A stretch of 64,000 nucleotides of DNA from Paenarthrobacter sp. AR 02. Lineage in GTDB: Bacteria > Actinomycetota > Actinomycetes > Actinomycetales > Micrococcaceae. Made by a program: the position numbers and the translations under genes. Below, in pieces: positions 1 to 11,254 of the stretch; the first letter of the stretch is position 1, and each line of letters starts with the position of its first letter. The notes under the pieces are model-generated. The model saw nothing but the letters and a program-made list of their open reading frames with translations, was not told the origin of the DNA and ran no database searches. Where the stretch lies: the NCBI RefSeq assembly GCF_021538675.1, contig NZ_JAJUKH010000001.1, positions 124,001 to 188,000 of the forward strand, in the 5' to 3' direction.

Positions 1-1517
1 TCCCACTCCGGAACAGCCTCCGAAATAACCGAAATCCGGGCGCGGGCGTCCTCGCTCCGTTTGGTGTCGTGCGTGCTCAGCGTGGTCATCGACAACGGCA
101 GGAGCTGTTGACGACGTGCCATGCGCTCGTGGAAAACCCCTGCGGGGATTGAGAACTCGGTAGGGTCGGCTCCCACTTCCGTGAGCGTCCCCAGCCGGGT
201 GTAGCGGAAGAACGCAGTGTCTTCCACGCCCTTGGCCATGACCATCCCGGAGGTCTGCTGGAAACGCCGGGCCAGCGGGCCGGATTCATCAAGTAGCAGT
301 GGCTCCAAGCGACGCAGTACGGTGTCGAGATCCGGGCGGTGCCGTGCTGCTTCTTCTATGGACTGGCTCAGGACCTTGGCGCCGTAAGGCAGGTAAGTCC
401 TGTAGATCGGGAAGCAGCAAATGATCTCAGCGAGGGCATCCGCGACCTTCCCGTGGGGAAGTTCCAGGGATTCAGGAACCAAACGCGCCAGCCGCAGTAT
501 CTCGGAGCGCAGGATCCCATCGGCAATGCGTCGCTTGGTCCCACGGATCATGGCGTGGTAGTCAGCGGGCGCATCCGTTCCACGCAACCTGGCGTCCAGG
601 GAGTCAAGGTACTCCTCGGCCGTAGGGTCTACGAATAGACGGTCCACATCAGCCAGTGCGTCGTAGCCCGTGGTGCCTTCACAGTCGAAGGTCTCCGGAA
701 GCTGTTCGCCCGGTTCAAGGATTTTTTCTACCAGCAGGTATGCCCCGCCGGTAGCCTCCCGCAGCCTGGCCAGGTAGCCCTCCGGATCAGCCAAGCCATC
801 GGGGTGGTCAATCCTCAGCCCGTCAACCAGGCCCTCACGGAACCAACGGACAATTTCCTGGTGCGCTTCATCGAAAACCCAAGGGATTTCGACCCGCACG
901 CCAGCCAACGTGTTGACCGCGAAGAATCGCCGGTAGTTCAGCTCGGCATCGGCACGCCGCCAGCCGACCAGCTCGTAGTGCTGCCGGGCATGCACATCTT
1001 TCGGACTGTCACCTTCGGCGTAAGTTTCCTCTGCCAGCGGAAAGGCATGATCGTAGTAACGCAGTTCACCGTCAACGACCCTGAGTTCGTCGAGGTCGTC
1101 ATCGCTGCCCAACACGGGAATACGGATCTTGCCGCCGCCAAAGTCCCAGTCGACGTCGAAGGCTTCGGCGTACTTGGAACCCTGACCCTCCTTCAGGAGC
1201 TGCCACCACCAGGAGTTTTGCTTGGGTGAAGCTACTCCCATGTGGTTTGGCACGATGTCAGCCAGGATGCCAAGGCCCTGTTCGCGGGCTGACCGGGCCA
1301 GTGCGTCGAGCCCCTCAGGGCCGCCGCGGGAGGCATCCACGCTTGACGGATCGGTGACGTCGTACCCGTGGTCGGAACCCTCTTCGGCTGTCAGGATCGG
1401 CGAGACGTAGACCCAGTCGACTCCCAAAGAGCGCAGATAGCCGGTAAGGCCGGCTGCATCCTGGAGGGTGAAGCCTGGACGGATTTGCAGCCGATACGTG
1501 GAGATGGGAGTCTTCAC
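1..1517 (-). CDS. treY: Maltooligosyl trehalose synthase TreY (partial, 3' end beyond left edge)
   Basis: GH13-family enzyme that isomerises the reducing-end glucose of maltooligosaccharides to a trehalosyl unit, the first committed step of the TreY/TreZ trehalose route in the cytoplasm. The N-terminus reads [16 protein letters not shown], followed by [11 protein letters not shown] and [10 protein letters not shown], all typical of TreY. Near the left edge the frame still reads [15 protein letters not shown], a TreY signature, so about 505 codons are present and the C-terminus is missing. The GTG start at 1517 overlaps the treX stop codon as GTGA, with a ribosome site (GGAGG) inside the end of treX, so the two are probably translationally coupled. 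treZ is expected just beyond the edge but cannot be seen. Confidence 0.93.
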   Translation of the reverse strand, partial: MKTPISTYRLQIRPGFTLQDAAGLTGYLRSLGVDWVYVSPILTAEEGSDHGYDVTDPSSVDASRGGPEGLDALARSAREQGLGILADIVPNHMGVASPKQNSWWWQLLKEGQGSKYAEAFDVDWDFGGGKIRIPVLGSDDDLDELRVVDGELRYYDHAFPLAEETYAEGDSPKDVHARQHYELVGWRRADAELNYRRFFAVNTLAGVRVEIPWVFDEAHQEIVRWFREGLVDGLRIDHPDGLADPEGYLARLREATGGAYLLVEKILEPGEQLPETFDCEGTTGYDALADVDRLFVDPTAEEYLDSLDARLRGTDAPADYHAMIRGTKRRIADGILRSEILRLARLVPESLELPHGKVADALAEIICCFPIYRTYLPYGAKVLSQSIEEAARHRPDLDTVLRRLEPLLLDESGPLARRFQQTSGMVMAKGVEDTAFFRYTRLGTLTEVGADPTEFSIPAGVFHERMARRQQLLPLSMTTLSTHDTKRSEDARARISVISEAVPEW

Positions 1518-3820
1518 GCCTGGTCCTCCTCTGAAGCCGGCTCAGCCTCAGCGCCGGTTTCCTGTCCGCTCTCCGGCGTGCCGGGTCCCTCCCCCTTGTA
1601 GTCGAAAGGCAAGGACGTTACTGCAGGAGCAGTGATGGACGCCGTTTCCGGTGTGCTGGTCTGGGTCAGCGCGGCCAGGGAAGCAGCCACGGAATGATCG
1701 GGCTCAACCTCGGGCGTGCTGTGGGCGCGGAGGACCACCAGGGACTTGCCGCTGACCTTCAGGTGCTGCTCGGGCTTGATGACGCCGGCTTCGGCGCCCT
1801 GCCCTGCAGTGTCAATCATGACGTCCCAAGCAGGTGCGTACTCATCGGAGGGGATCTGGAAGTCCACGTCTTCCTGGTCGGCGTTGAAGTAGAGCAGGAA
1901 GTTGACGTCAGTGATGCGCCGGCCCTGGGTGTCGCGGCCATTGATACCGTCTCCGTTGAGGAACACGCCCACGGAGCGGCCGAAGGCTTCGTCCCAGTCG
2001 GACGGGCTCATGGTGGTGCCGTCAGCATCCAGCCATACGATATCCGGTAGCCGCTCACCTTCGCCACGGAGGACCGGGCGTCCGTCGAAGAAGCGGCTGC
2101 GGCGCAGGCTGGGGTGTTTGGCGCGCAGGGCACTCACCGCCGCCGTGAATTCGATCAGCGGCTGGTCCACGTTGTCCCAGTTGATCCACGTGAGCTCGGA
2201 GTCCTGGCAGTACCCGTTGTTGTTGCCGTTCTGGGTCCGCCCAAGCTCATCCCCGTGGAGCAGCATCGGTACACCCTGTGAGAGGAACAGGGATGCAATG
2301 AAGTTGCGTTGCTGGCGTGCCCGCAGCGCAAGCACTGTGGGATCTTCGGTGGGCCCTTCCTCGCCGCAGTTCCATGAGCGGTTGTGGGATTCGCCGTCGT
2401 TGTTGTCCTCGCCGTTGGCCTCGTTGTGCTTCTCGTTGTAGGACACAAGGTCCATCAACGTGAAGCCATCGTGTGCCGTGACGAAGTTGATCGAGGCGTA
2501 GGGCCGGCGTCCGGAGTGCTCGTAAAGGTCTGCCGATCCCGTGAGGCGGGAAGCAAACTCGCCCAGGGTTGAGGGCTCGCCCCGCCAGAAATCGCGGACG
2601 GTATCGCGGTACTTGCCGTTCCATTCGGTCCACTGAGGCGGGAAGTTACCCACCTGGTAGCCGCCCGGGCCAACATCCCAAGGCTCGGCAATGAGCTTCA
2701 CCTGGGAAACAACCGGGTCCTGCTGAATGAGTTCGAAGAACGTGGAGAGCTTGTCTACATCGTAGAACTCGCGTGCCAGGGTGGACGCGAGGTCGAAGCG
2801 GAAGCCATCAACGTGCATTTCGGTGACCCAGTAGCGGAGTGAGTCCATCAACAACTGGAGGGAGTGCGGGCTGCGAACGTTGAGCGAGTTTCCGGTGCCC
2901 GTGTAGTCCATGTAGTACTTCTGGTCGTCCTCCACCAGCCGGTAGTACGCGGAGTTGTCGATGCCCTTGAAGGAGAGGGTGGGTCCTAAGTGGTTGCCTT
3001 CGGCCGTGTGGTTGTACACGACGTCAAGAATCACTTCGATGCCGGCGCTGTGCAGTGCGCGGACCATGGCTTTGAAGTCCTGGACCTGCTGCCCGGTATC
3101 GCCCTTGGAGCTGTAGCTGTTGTGGGGCGCGAAGAACCCGATGGTGTTGTAGCCCCAGTAGTTGCTCAGGCCTTTGTCCTGCAGGATGCCGTCGTTAACG
3201 AACTGGTGCACGGGCATGAGCTCGATCGCTGTGATGCCGAGCTTCTGCAGGTGTGAAATCACGGCGGGGTGGGCAACGCCCGCATACGTGCCGCGTTGCT
3301 CCTCGGGCACCTCCGGATGGGTCTGGGTCAGGCCCTTGACGTGTGCCTCATAAATGACGGACTTATGGTACGGGATCCGCGGGAGCTTGTCGCCGTCCCA
3401 GTCGAAGAACGGGTTGATCACCACACCGAGCATCATGTGCGCGGCGGAGTCCTCGTCATTCCGGGACTCCGGGTCACCCATGTTGTAGGAAAACAATGAT
3501 GGGTCCCAATCGATCTGCCGGTGGACAGCCTTGGCGTAGGGATCAAGGAGCAACTTGTTGGGGTTGAATCGGTTACCGGCGTCGGGGTCGTAGGGCCCGT
3601 GCACGCGGTATCCGTACTTCTGCCCGGGTTGAACCTGCGGCAGGTAACAGTGCCATACATAACCATCAACCTCGGTGACGTCTACGCGGACTTCCCCGCC
3701 GTCGTCGTCGAAGAGGCACAACTCCACTTTTTCGGCCTTCTCGCTAAACAGCGCGAAGTTGGTGCCGGTGCCGTCAAAGGTGGCACCCAGCGGATAAGCC
3801 GATCCGGGCCAGACTTCCAT
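1514..3820 (-). CDS. treX: Glycogen/maltooligosaccharide debranching enzyme TreX (GlgX)
   Basis: GH13 isoamylase-type debranching enzyme of 768 residues that cleaves alpha-1,6 branches of glycogen and feeds linear maltodextrin to TreY. An N-terminal CBM48-like region ([18 protein letters not shown]) is followed by the four GH13 regions: [19 protein letters not shown] with the nucleophile Asp, LIAEPWD with the acid/base Glu, and NFVTAHDG. The start at 3820 is preferred over an upstream ATG at 3877 because AGGAGAAC sits just upstream of ATGGAAGTTTGG and the product then begins with the usual [12 protein letters not shown]. The last ~65 residues are a Thr/Glu/Pro-rich tail not expected in the catalytic fold. 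Pairing with treY supports the TreX name over GlgX. Confidence 0.93.
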   Translation of the reverse strand: MEVWPGSAYPLGATFDGTGTNFALFSEKAEKVELCLFDDDGGEVRVDVTEVDGYVWHCYLPQVQPGQKYGYRVHGPYDPDAGNRFNPNKLLLDPYAKAVHRQIDWDPSLFSYNMGDPESRNDEDSAAHMMLGVVINPFFDWDGDKLPRIPYHKSVIYEAHVKGLTQTHPEVPEEQRGTYAGVAHPAVISHLQKLGITAIELMPVHQFVNDGILQDKGLSNYWGYNTIGFFAPHNSYSSKGDTGQQVQDFKAMVRALHSAGIEVILDVVYNHTAEGNHLGPTLSFKGIDNSAYYRLVEDDQKYYMDYTGTGNSLNVRSPHSLQLLMDSLRYWVTEMHVDGFRFDLASTLAREFYDVDKLSTFFELIQQDPVVSQVKLIAEPWDVGPGGYQVGNFPPQWTEWNGKYRDTVRDFWRGEPSTLGEFASRLTGSADLYEHSGRRPYASINFVTAHDGFTLMDLVSYNEKHNEANGEDNNDGESHNRSWNCGEEGPTEDPTVLALRARQQRNFIASLFLSQGVPMLLHGDELGRTQNGNNNGYCQDSELTWINWDNVDQPLIEFTAAVSALRAKHPSLRRSRFFDGRPVLRGEGERLPDIVWLDADGTTMSPSDWDEAFGRSVGVFLNGDGINGRDTQGRRITDVNFLLYFNADQEDVDFQIPSDEYAPAWDVMIDTAGQGAEAGVIKPEQHLKVSGKSLVVLRAHSTPEVEPDHSVAASLAALTQTSTPETASITAPAVTSLPFDYKGEGPGTPESGQETGAEAEPASEEDQA

Positions 3821-3888
3821 GCGTTCTCCTCTTGATGATGCGAACAACTGTTGCAAGACTACAGAGAACCCCGACAACGACAGTAACC

Positions 3889-5466
3889 TTAGGGTCTTGT
3901 GTGGTCGTATTCCGCGCTGAGCGAACCAATGACGGCTGGAACGGCGTTCATGATCGCTGAGGCTGTAATGGGTCCACCGTCAAAAATGGCAGATGCGTTG
4001 GCTCCTGCCCTGCCATGGATGCTCGCCGCCACGGCCGCCACAGCAGCCCAGCGGTCGGCTTGGTCCAGGCCCAAGGCGGCATATGCGCCGTCGTCGTCCC
4101 TGATCTCCCCGGCGGACTGCGCCACCAAGGCACCCAAAACGCCGGCCAGGACATCACCGCTCCCGGCGGTGGCCATCCACGCCGTGCCCTCCGATTGACT
4201 GAAAACAACGCCCGACGGCGAGGCCACCAGTGTGGTGGCACCCTTCAGCAGCACCGTGGCGCCGGTCAGTTCGGCGGCCAGCCGTACGAAATGCAGTGGG
4301 CGGGCTTCCACGTCGTCGCGGGTCACTGCGATCTCACCCATGGCCGGAAGTGAATCGAGCAGGGAGGCCAGCTCCCCCGCGTGCGGTGTCAGGATCCAAT
4401 GTGGCGGACAACGGTCCGGCAGGACGCCCAGCGCTCCGGCATCAACCACCACGGGCAATCCGGCTTCCATGGCTTTCTTCGCCGCGTCCCCGGCGCGCCG
4501 CAGTTGTTCATCCCCATCCACCCCTGGCCCCAGCACCCAGGCCTGGACGCGACCAGGATCGCCGGACTCCCACAAGGCCTCAGGGGTCAGGGCCAGCACA
4601 GCCTTCGCTGCGGTGTCCGGGCCCAGGTAGCGCACCATGCCCACACCGGCAAGTGCTGCAGCGTGGACACTCAGGACGGCGGCACCAGCGAACCGGGCAG
4701 ACCCTGCCACCACCCCAAGGACACCCCGTGAGTACTTGTGCGCGCGGCGATCCGGTGTCGGAAGCAGGGGTCCGAGGTCGCCGGCAGTGAGGCGTCGCAG
4801 CTCCGGGCTCACGGAACCAAGCCCGGATTCGATGCCGATTGGCACCAGTTCAACCCGACCCGCACAGCCCTCCCCCGGGTCAGTCATCAGGCCGGCCTTG
4901 ATGCCGCCGAAAGTGACCGTCACGTCCGCATCCAGCACGGGCCAGTGGACTTCCCCTGTAGCTGCGTCCAGTCCACTGGGAAGGTCGCAGGCTACTACCA
5001 GGGAGGGGCGCAGTTCCTGCAAGGCAGCAACCAGCTCGGCTGCAGCCCCACGCAAGCCTCCACGGGCCCCCGTACCAAGCAGGGCATCGATGACTGCATC
5101 GTCGCCGGCGCACATGACGGCGAGTTCCTCGGCGTTCCCGGGCTCCAGGCGCAGGGTCCGACCACCGGCGGCGGTAAAAGCAGCCAGTGCCCCGGGATGG
5201 ACTTCCGGGGCGGCGAGGACCGCCGTCGTGCGCATTCCGCGACCGGCAAGGAAGGCTGCGGCGAAAAGACCGTCTCCACCGTTGTTTCCCTTGCCTGCAA
5301 GGACCGTGACGCTGGCGCCGCTCAGCTTGCGTTTCCTTTTGACCTGCCGGACTACCTCTTGCGCCAGCCCGTAGGCTGCCCGCTGCATAAGAACAGCGCC
5401 CTCACCGGAGTCCAGGAGCGGTTGTTCCGCATCCCTGATCTGTTGTCCGGTGAAGGCGCTGATCAT
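3889..5466 (-). CDS. nnr: Bifunctional NAD(P)H-hydrate epimerase / ADP-dependent dehydratase
   Basis: Metabolite-repair enzyme that epimerises and dehydrates damaged NAD(P)H hydrates back to NAD(P)H. The 525-residue chain has the YjeF_N epimerase domain first (LAGKGNNGGDGLFAAAFLAG, residues near 57-76) and the ribokinase-like dehydratase second, with VVDAGAL, LTPHAGE and the ATGSGD-like motif ATAGSGDVLAGVLGAL. Length matches the fused bacterial form. It starts 18 bases after acpS, an arrangement common in Actinobacteria (glmS-acpS-nnr), and probably shares a transcript with acpS and glmS. Nothing is unusual in the catalytic motifs. Confidence 0.93.
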   Translation of the reverse strand: MISAFTGQQIRDAEQPLLDSGEGAVLMQRAAYGLAQEVVRQVKRKRKLSGASVTVLAGKGNNGGDGLFAAAFLAGRGMRTTAVLAAPEVHPGALAAFTAAGGRTLRLEPGNAEELAVMCAGDDAVIDALLGTGARGGLRGAAAELVAALQELRPSLVVACDLPSGLDAATGEVHWPVLDADVTVTFGGIKAGLMTDPGEGCAGRVELVPIGIESGLGSVSPELRRLTAGDLGPLLPTPDRRAHKYSRGVLGVVAGSARFAGAAVLSVHAAALAGVGMVRYLGPDTAAKAVLALTPEALWESGDPGRVQAWVLGPGVDGDEQLRRAGDAAKKAMEAGLPVVVDAGALGVLPDRCPPHWILTPHAGELASLLDSLPAMGEIAVTRDDVEARPLHFVRLAAELTGATVLLKGATTLVASPSGVVFSQSEGTAWMATAGSGDVLAGVLGALVAQSAGEIRDDDGAYAALGLDQADRWAAVAAVAASIHGRAGANASAIFDGGPITASAIMNAVPAVIGSLSAEYDHTRP

Positions 5467-5484
5467 TGTTCTGTTATGCCTGCC

Positions 5485-5832
5485 CTAGCCCTCGGCAATA
5501 ACGGTGGCCGTAGCGATGCCGCCGTCGTGGCTGATGGACAAGTGCCAGCGCTTGACGCCTTTGGCCTCAGCCACGGCAAGTACCGTGCCCTTGACCTGAA
5601 CGGTAGGCCCGTTTTCGTCCAGCCCGATCCAGCAGTCCTGCCAGTTCATTCCCGCAGGCGCGCCGAGCACCTTGGCCACGGCTTCCTTGGCCGCGAACCG
5701 GGCAGCCAAAGAGCGGGTGTTGAGCTCGCGTTCCGCGGGAACAAACAACCGGTCCCGGAGGCCGGGGGTCCGCTCCAGCTGCTTGCCGAACCGTTCGATG
5801 TCTACGACGTCTACGCCAATGCCAACAATCAT
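5485..5832 (-). CDS. acpS: Holo-[acyl-carrier-protein] synthase
   Basis: Transfers 4'-phosphopantetheine from CoA to apo-acyl carrier protein, activating fatty acid synthesis. The 115-residue product shows the family hallmarks: [15 protein letters not shown] at the N-terminus with the Mg-binding Asp, and [13 protein letters not shown] with the conserved Glu and Lys. It begins 4 bases after the glmS stop codon, so it is almost certainly co-transcribed with glmS upstream and nnr downstream. The substrate donor CoA links it to coaA, which lies divergently 2 kb away. Confidence 0.95.
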   Translation of the reverse strand: MIVGIGVDVVDIERFGKQLERTPGLRDRLFVPAERELNTRSLAARFAAKEAVAKVLGAPAGMNWQDCWIGLDENGPTVQVKGTVLAVAEAKGVKRWHLSISHDGGIATATVIAEG

Positions 5833-5836
5833 GCCG

Positions 5837-7717
5837 TTATTCTACGGTCACGCTCTTGGCAAGGTTACGCGGCTGGTCGACGTCGTAACCCTTGGCACCG
5901 GCAAGTTCAGCGGCAAAGATCTGCAGCGGAACCGTGGTGAGCAGCGGCATCAACAGGGTGGGCGTCTCAGGAACGTAGAACACCTGCTCTGCGTAGTCCT
6001 TGACCGACTCGTCGCCTTCCTCGGCAATCACCAGGGTGCGGGCGCCACGTGCGCGGACTTCCTGGATGTTGCTGACGACCTTGGAGTGCAGGGAGTCGCG
6101 GCCACGCGGGGACGGCACCACGACGAAGACGGGCTGGCCGTCGTCGATCAGGGCGATCGGGCCGTGCTTGAGCTCGCCGGCTGCGAAGCCTTCTGCGTGG
6201 ATGTACGCAATTTCCTTGAGCTTCAAGGCACCTTCGAGGGCTACCGGGTAGCCTACGTGGCGGCCCAGGAACAAGACGGACTTTTCGTCCTTCATGCTGC
6301 GGGCGAGCTCGCGGAGGGGGCCTGCGTTGTCCAGGATGTGCTGGATCTTGGCCGGGATCTTGGACAGGTCCGCGAGGACGTCCTTGATCTGGCCGGAGAA
6401 GATGTTGCCACGCAGCTGGGCCAGGTACAGGCCCAACAGGTAAGCGGCAGTGATCTGCGCCAGGAACGCCTTGGTGGACGCGACGGCGATCTCCGGGCCT
6501 GCGTGCGTGTAGAGCACGGCGTCGGATTCACGCGGGATGGTGGAACCGTTGGTGTTGCAGATGGAAATGGTCTTTGCGCCCTGTTCGCGGGCGTAGCGGA
6601 CGGCCATCAGCGTATCCATGGTTTCGCCGGACTGGCTGATGGAGACCACCAGCGTGTTGGAATCGACGATCGGGTCGCGGTAACGGAACTCGTGTGCGAG
6701 CTCCACTTCCGTGGGGATGCGGCACCAGTTCTCGATCGCGTACTTGGCAACCAGGCCGGCGTAGGCCGCGGTGCCGCAAGCGAGGACGATGATCTTGTTG
6801 ACCTGCTTAAGCAGCTCCGGGTCGATGCGGAGCTCATCCAGGGTCAGCTTGCCGTCAAGGTCCGAACGTCCCAGGAGGGTCTGCGCTACGGCGTCAGGCT
6901 GGTCGTGGATTTCCTTCTCCATGAAGGAGTTGAACCCACCCTTTTCTGCCGATGCCGGGTCCCAGTCAACGTGGTATTCCTTGCCTTCGGCCGGTGCGCC
7001 GAAGAAGTCGGTGATCTCCACCGAATCAGCCGAGATGGTGACGATCTGGTCCTGGCCCAGTTCCACGGCACGGCGGGTGTAGTCGATGAAGCCGGAGACG
7101 TCGGAGCCGAGGAAGTTCTCGCCCTCGCCCAGGCCTACGACCAGCGGGGAGTTGCGGCGGGCGGCCACGACGACGTCGGGCTGGTCCGCGTGGACGGCCA
7201 GGAGGGTGAAGGCACCCTCAAGGCGCTGGCAGGCGAGGCGCATGGCCTCGGTGAGGCTGCCGCCGTCGTTGAGTTGGGTACGGAAGATGTCGCCGATGAG
7301 TGCAGCCGCTACTTCGGTGTCGGTTTCCGATTCGAAGGTGACGCCCTTGCCGAGGAGCTCCTGCTTGAGCTCGGCGAAGTTTTCAATGATGCCGTTGTGA
7401 ATCACGGCCAAGCGGCCGCCGTCGGAGAGGTGCGGGTGCGCGTTACGGTCGGTTGGTCCGCCGTGCGTCGCCCAGCGGGTGTGACCGATGCCGGTCAGGG
7501 ACTCCGGGATGGGGTTTGCTTCGAGCTCGCCAATCAGGTTGCTCAGTTTTCCGGACTTCTTACGGGACGAGATGGTGCCGTCAGCCACCACTGCGACGCC
7601 GGCGGAGTCATAGCCGCGGTACTCAAGACGACGCAGCCCCTCCACAACGACGTCCAGGGCGCTGTGACCAGCTGCCTTACGGGACGAATTGCCAACATAG
7701 CCTACGATTCCACACAT
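5837..7717 (-). CDS. glmS: Glutamine--fructose-6-phosphate aminotransferase (isomerizing)
   Basis: Makes glucosamine-6-phosphate from fructose-6-phosphate and glutamine, the first step toward UDP-GlcNAc and peptidoglycan. The 626-residue chain opens with [10 protein letters not shown], giving the N-terminal nucleophile Cys of the class II amidotransferase domain. Two SIS sugar-isomerase domains follow ([37 protein letters not shown]), and the C-terminus [11 protein letters not shown] is the canonical isomerase tail. Head of a glmS-acpS-nnr unit. I saw no glmS ribozyme in the ~60 bases upstream, as expected outside Firmicutes. glmM, the next enzyme of the pathway, is encoded 2 kb away. Confidence 0.97.
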   Translation of the reverse strand: MCGIVGYVGNSSRKAAGHSALDVVVEGLRRLEYRGYDSAGVAVVADGTISSRKKSGKLSNLIGELEANPIPESLTGIGHTRWATHGGPTDRNAHPHLSDGGRLAVIHNGIIENFAELKQELLGKGVTFESETDTEVAAALIGDIFRTQLNDGGSLTEAMRLACQRLEGAFTLLAVHADQPDVVVAARRNSPLVVGLGEGENFLGSDVSGFIDYTRRAVELGQDQIVTISADSVEITDFFGAPAEGKEYHVDWDPASAEKGGFNSFMEKEIHDQPDAVAQTLLGRSDLDGKLTLDELRIDPELLKQVNKIIVLACGTAAYAGLVAKYAIENWCRIPTEVELAHEFRYRDPIVDSNTLVVSISQSGETMDTLMAVRYAREQGAKTISICNTNGSTIPRESDAVLYTHAGPEIAVASTKAFLAQITAAYLLGLYLAQLRGNIFSGQIKDVLADLSKIPAKIQHILDNAGPLRELARSMKDEKSVLFLGRHVGYPVALEGALKLKEIAYIHAEGFAAGELKHGPIALIDDGQPVFVVVPSPRGRDSLHSKVVSNIQEVRARGARTLVIAEEGDESVKDYAEQVFYVPETPTLLMPLLTTVPLQIFAAELAGAKGYDVDQPRNLAKSVTVE

Positions 7718-7772
7718 GGGCTCAAGCTTAGCGGCTCATGCAAACAACTGATGTGGGACGTCCCAGCTCTTA

Positions 7773-7782
7773 GGCTATATGA
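7773..7782 (-). promoter_or_regulatory. TCATATAGCC element upstream of glmS
   Basis: Read on the minus strand this is TCATATAGCC, 55 bases ahead of the glmS ATG. Nine of its ten bases match the TCATATAGCGG element found once before rpoA and twice before rpoB. It lies in the divergent glmS/coaA interval, so it could be a -10-type box (TATAGC) for glmS or, read the other way (TATATG), for coaA. No convincing -35 accompanies it. Confidence 0.35.
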
Positions 7783-7856
7783 CGAGAGCCAGGTCACTCA
7801 TAATTCACCCTCCCGTCGTCGCGCATTTCCTGATCCGCCCCGCGGAGGGCAGAATC

Positions 7857-8828
7857 ATGAGCGTGACTTTGCAACGCACCGAAGCTAATGGCGACGGCGC
7901 TTCCCCGTTTGTTGAGCTGGACCGCCAGACCTGGTCCAGGCTTGCAGCACAGATGGAGCAGCCCCTCAACGAAGAGGACATATTCCGTCTCCGGGGCCTC
8001 GGCGACCCCCTCGACATGAAGGAAGTCCGGGAAGTTTACCTACCCCTTTCGCGGCTTCTCCACCTGTACGTGCAGGCTTCCCACCAACTCCACGCCGCCA
8101 CCACCACGTTCCTGGGCGAGCAGACACAGCGCACTCCCTTCGTCATCGGCGTCGCAGGTTCCGTTGCCGTAGGCAAGTCGACCATCGCCCGCGTGCTCCG
8201 GGAAATGCTCAGGCGCTGGCCCGGTACGCCCAATGTGGAACTCATCACCACTGACGGCTTCCTCTACCCCCTGGCTGAGCTGAAACGGCGCCACCTGCTC
8301 GAACGCAAGGGTTTCCCCGAGTCCTACGACCGCCGCGGGCTCCTCCGCTTCGTTTCGGAGGTCAAGGGAGGTGCGGAGGAAGTACGCGCGCCCTGGTACT
8401 CGCACGTCACGTACGACATCGTGCCCGGTAAGGAAGTCGTGGTCCGGCGTCCCGATGTCCTGATCGTCGAAGGCCTGAACGTTCTGGCTCCGGCGCGTCC
8501 CCGCATGGACGGCAAGCAGGGATTGGCCGTCAGCGATTTCTTCGACTTCTCCATCTATGTGGACGCCAAAACCTCATACATCGAGGAATGGTACGTGGAC
8601 CGTTTCCGCAAGCTCCGCAGTACGGCTTTCGCGCAGCCCGAATCCTACTTCCACCGTTATGCCACGCTCTCCGACGACGACGCCGAATCGACGGCGCGCG
8701 GCATCTGGAAGCGAATTAACGAGCCGAACCTCGAGGAGAACGTGCTGCCGACCCGTGGACGGGCCCAACTGGTGCTCACCAAGGATGCAGACCACTCAAT
8801 CCGCCGTATGCTCCTCCGGAAGGTCTGA
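7857..8828 (+). CDS. coaA: Type I pantothenate kinase
   Basis: Phosphorylates pantothenate with ATP, the first and rate-setting step of CoA synthesis. The 323-residue product carries the P-loop [12 protein letters not shown] and the motifs [24 protein letters not shown] and IVEGLNVL that define the CoaA (type I, P-loop) family. The ATG at 7857 is chosen because GGAGGG lies 6 bases upstream; an in-frame ATG at 7779 would add 26 residues unlike the family. Divergent from glmS. The downstream carboxypeptidase starts 4 bases after the stop and probably shares the transcript. Confidence 0.95.
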   Translation: MSVTLQRTEANGDGASPFVELDRQTWSRLAAQMEQPLNEEDIFRLRGLGDPLDMKEVREVYLPLSRLLHLYVQASHQLHAATTTFLGEQTQRTPFVIGVAGSVAVGKSTIARVLREMLRRWPGTPNVELITTDGFLYPLAELKRRHLLERKGFPESYDRRGLLRFVSEVKGGAEEVRAPWYSHVTYDIVPGKEVVVRRPDVLIVEGLNVLAPARPRMDGKQGLAVSDFFDFSIYVDAKTSYIEEWYVDRFRKLRSTAFAQPESYFHRYATLSDDDAESTARGIWKRINEPNLEENVLPTRGRAQLVLTKDADHSIRRMLLRKV

Positions 8829-8832
8829 TCCC

Positions 8833-9675
8833 TTGGCCATCCAGCAACCAAGCCGCAGGGCCTTTACAGGCCTGCTCACATCCGGCGCCGGGCTGCTCGC
8901 ATTGTCAGCCTGCACGCCGGCCAGCAACACGCCCTCAACCGCTGCGGCCGATACCCCCATTGGATCTCCGAGCCCCACCGTGACGGCCACGTCCGCGTCG
9001 CCTGCCGTCACCCCCACCGACGTCGCGGCGACTCCGCTACCCAGCGCCACGCCGTCGAGCGCTGCCGCCCCACGATTCTCCCTCACCGACCCGACCAGCC
9101 CCTGGGTAGTCGTGAACAAGCACCGGCCGCTGAACCCGCAGAACTTCGTTCCCGCGGATCTCGTGCAACCCAACATCCGGCTCGCCGTCAGCGGCGAAGC
9201 GTCATTGGTCAACAGCACGACGGCGGCTGCCGCAGAGAAGATGTTCGGCGCCGCAGCCGCGGAGGGCGTCATCATGACGTTGGCATCGGGCTACCGCTCC
9301 TATACCACCCAAGTAGCCACCTACAACGGCTATGTCGCCAGCACGGGACAAACAGCCGCCGACCGCGCATCCGCCCGCCCCGGACACTCCGAACACCAAA
9401 CAGGCTGGGCCTTCGACATCGGCGACGGTGGGGGCGCCTGCAGCTTCCAGCCGTGTTTCGCTGAACAGCCCGCCGCCGTGTGGGCCAAAGCCAACGCAAG
9501 CAAATTCGGCTTCGTGGTCAGGTACCCGTGGATGTTCCACGAAACCACCGGCTACTTCTACGAGTCCTGGCACCTGCGTTACGTCGGCGTGGAAGCGGCA
9601 ACGGATATGGCGGCACGCGGTATCGCCACCTTGGAGGAGTACTTCGGGCTCGAAGCGGCGCCGGACTACCTCTAA
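8833..9675 (+). CDS. D-alanyl-D-alanine carboxypeptidase, M15B (VanY-type) lipoprotein
   Basis: Predicted exported zinc peptidase that trims the terminal D-Ala from peptidoglycan stem peptides. The TTG at 8833 is taken as the start: GGAAGG lies 9 bases upstream and the product then begins MAIQQPSRRAFTG, a twin-arginine-like signal followed by the lipobox LLALSAC, so the mature lipoprotein would start at that Cys. A Ser/Thr/Pro/Ala linker follows to about residue 75. The catalytic part shows SGYRSYTTQ, ARPGHSEHQTGWAFDIG (zinc His and Asp) and SWHLRYVG (third zinc ligand). 280 residues. It follows coaA by 4 bases and ends at a shared bidirectional terminator with glmM. Confidence 0.88.
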   Translation: MAIQQPSRRAFTGLLTSGAGLLALSACTPASNTPSTAAADTPIGSPSPTVTATSASPAVTPTDVAATPLPSATPSSAAAPRFSLTDPTSPWVVVNKHRPLNPQNFVPADLVQPNIRLAVSGEASLVNSTTAAAAEKMFGAAAAEGVIMTLASGYRSYTTQVATYNGYVASTGQTAADRASARPGHSEHQTGWAFDIGDGGGACSFQPCFAEQPAAVWAKANASKFGFVVRYPWMFHETTGYFYESWHLRYVGVEAATDMAARGIATLEEYFGLEAAPDYL

Positions 9676-9695
9676 GTGTTTGTGTTTTAAAGAAG

Positions 9696-9733
9696 AATGG
9701 CCCGCTCCCCGATGAATCAGGGAGCGGGCCATT
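9696..9733. terminator. Bidirectional terminator between the carboxypeptidase gene and glmM
   Basis: Perfect 14-bp stem AATGGCCCGCTCCC / GGGAGCGGGCCATT (9696-9709 with 9720-9733) and a 10-base loop, between two convergent genes. T-rich bases follow on the plus strand and the mirrored run (AAAGAAG) lies on the other side. Confidence 0.88.
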
Positions 9734-9740
9734 TCGTTTC

Positions 9741-11105
9741 TTAGACGGCCAATTCGCTGGAAGCGCCCAATCGTTCGCGGACAACAGCTGCAAGACCCGT
9801 ACAGATCCGCTCAGCAGTTTCCATGTCGGCGGCCTCCACCATGACGCGCACCAGGGCTTCGGTACCGGACGGGCGAAGCAACACGCGGCCGGTCTCACCC
9901 AATGCGAGTTCCGCAGCGGCAACCGCAGCAGCAACGCCTTCATCGGTACCTGCACGGGCCTTGTCCACGCCCTTGACGTTAATCATGAGCTGCGGGAGCT
10001 TGGTCATCGCAGTGGCTAGTTCCTTGAGGCTGCGGCCGGTCAGGGCTACCTGCGCTGCAAGCTGGAGGCCGGTCAGGACACCGTCGCCCGTGGTTGCGTA
10101 GTCGGAGAAGATCACGTGGCCGGACTGCTCGCCACCGAGGTTGTAGCCGCCGTCGCGCATTCCCTCAAGCACGTAGCGGTCGCCCACTGCCGTTTCGAGG
10201 ATGGTGATTCCGGCTTCGCGGAGGGCGATTTTGAGGCCAAGGTTGCTCATGACTGTGGCTACCAGGACGTTGTCCTTGAGCTTCCCTGAGTCCTTGAGGG
10301 CAAGGGCCAGGATCGCCATGATCTGGTCACCGTCCACCTCGTTGCCTTCGTGGTCCACCGCCAGGCAGCGGTCGGCGTCGCCGTCGTGCGCAATGCCGAG
10401 GTCCGCTCCGTGCTTTACAACAGCTTCCTTCAGCGGGCCCAGATGGGTGGACCCGACGCCCTCGTTGATGTTCAGGCCATCCGGTTCAGCACCAATCACC
10501 ACAACCTCGGCACCGGCGTCCTTGAACACCTGCGGCGAGCACCCGCTGGCTGCACCGTGGGCGCAGTCGAGAACGACCTTCAGGCCGTCAAGGCGCTTGG
10601 GCAGGGTTCCAAGGAGGTGGACGATGTAACGGTCTTCGGCGTCGGAGAACCGCTGGATGCGTCCGACGTCGGCACCTACCGGGCGCTGCGGCTCCTGACC
10701 CAGCTGGGCCTCGATGGCGTCCTCGACGTCGTCGGGGAGCTTCTGGCCGCCACGGGCGAAGAACTTGATCCCGTTGTCAGGCGCGGGATTGTGGGAGGCC
10801 GAGAGCATGACCCCAAAGTCAGCGTCCAGGTCTGCAACCAGGTAAGCGGCGGCGGGGGTCGGCAGGACACCGGCGTCGTAGACGTCGATGCCGGAGCTGG
10901 AAAGCCCTGCTTCGACGGCCGCGGCGAGGAACTCACCGCTCGCCCTGGGGTCCCTGGCGACGACGGCGCGGGGCCGCTTGCCGTTGGTTGCGCGGTCATG
11001 GCCGAGTACGACGGCGGCGGCCTGGGCAAGCTGCATAGCCAGCTCAGCAGTAAGCAATCCGTTCGCGAGACCGCGCACGCCATCTGTTCCAAATAATCTA
11101 GACAT
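9741..11105 (-). CDS. glmM: Phosphoglucosamine mutase
   Basis: Interconverts glucosamine-6-phosphate and glucosamine-1-phosphate, the step after GlmS on the way to UDP-GlcNAc. The 454-residue chain shows [12 protein letters not shown], the phosphoserine loop [16 protein letters not shown], the metal-binding [11 protein letters not shown], the sugar loop GGEQSGH and the phosphate-binding [14 protein letters not shown], in the family order. It follows rplM-rpsI on the same strand after a terminator, the conserved actinobacterial order rplM-rpsI-glmM. Length is normal. Confidence 0.97.
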   Translation of the reverse strand: MSRLFGTDGVRGLANGLLTAELAMQLAQAAAVVLGHDRATNGKRPRAVVARDPRASGEFLAAAVEAGLSSSGIDVYDAGVLPTPAAAYLVADLDADFGVMLSASHNPAPDNGIKFFARGGQKLPDDVEDAIEAQLGQEPQRPVGADVGRIQRFSDAEDRYIVHLLGTLPKRLDGLKVVLDCAHGAASGCSPQVFKDAGAEVVVIGAEPDGLNINEGVGSTHLGPLKEAVVKHGADLGIAHDGDADRCLAVDHEGNEVDGDQIMAILALALKDSGKLKDNVLVATVMSNLGLKIALREAGITILETAVGDRYVLEGMRDGGYNLGGEQSGHVIFSDYATTGDGVLTGLQLAAQVALTGRSLKELATAMTKLPQLMINVKGVDKARAGTDEGVAAAVAAAELALGETGRVLLRPSGTEALVRVMVEAADMETAERICTGLAAVVRERLGASSELAV

Positions 11106-11208
11106 CGGCTCAAGTTTAGACGACGACGGGACGCCATCAGTTCAGGGACGCATCGGAGAGTCACACTGGAACCCCAATCCAGGCGCCCGTGGGCCGCCTT
11201 AAACGGCG

Positions 11209-11243
11209 AAAGCCCGCCCCGCCACAGTGGCGGAACGGGCTTT
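11209..11243 (-). terminator. Intrinsic terminator after rpsI
   Basis: Stem AAAGCCCG (11209-11216) / CGGGCTTT (11236-11243) with an inner CCGCCAC/GTGGCGG stem. It begins 12 bases past the rpsI stop codon and separates the rplM-rpsI unit from glmM. Confidence 0.85.
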
Positions 11244-11254
11244 CGTGCAGCGAA

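Noticed and set aside
7718..7856. glmS ribozyme or other riboswitch upstream of glmS
   Set aside because: The glmS leader is only about 60 bases and shows no ribozyme core; the class is not expected in Actinobacteria.
5672..7888. 738-codon plus-strand frame opposite glmS
   Set aside because: Antisense shadow of glmS; GC-rich codon bias opens long frames on the other strand. The glmS motifs leave no doubt.
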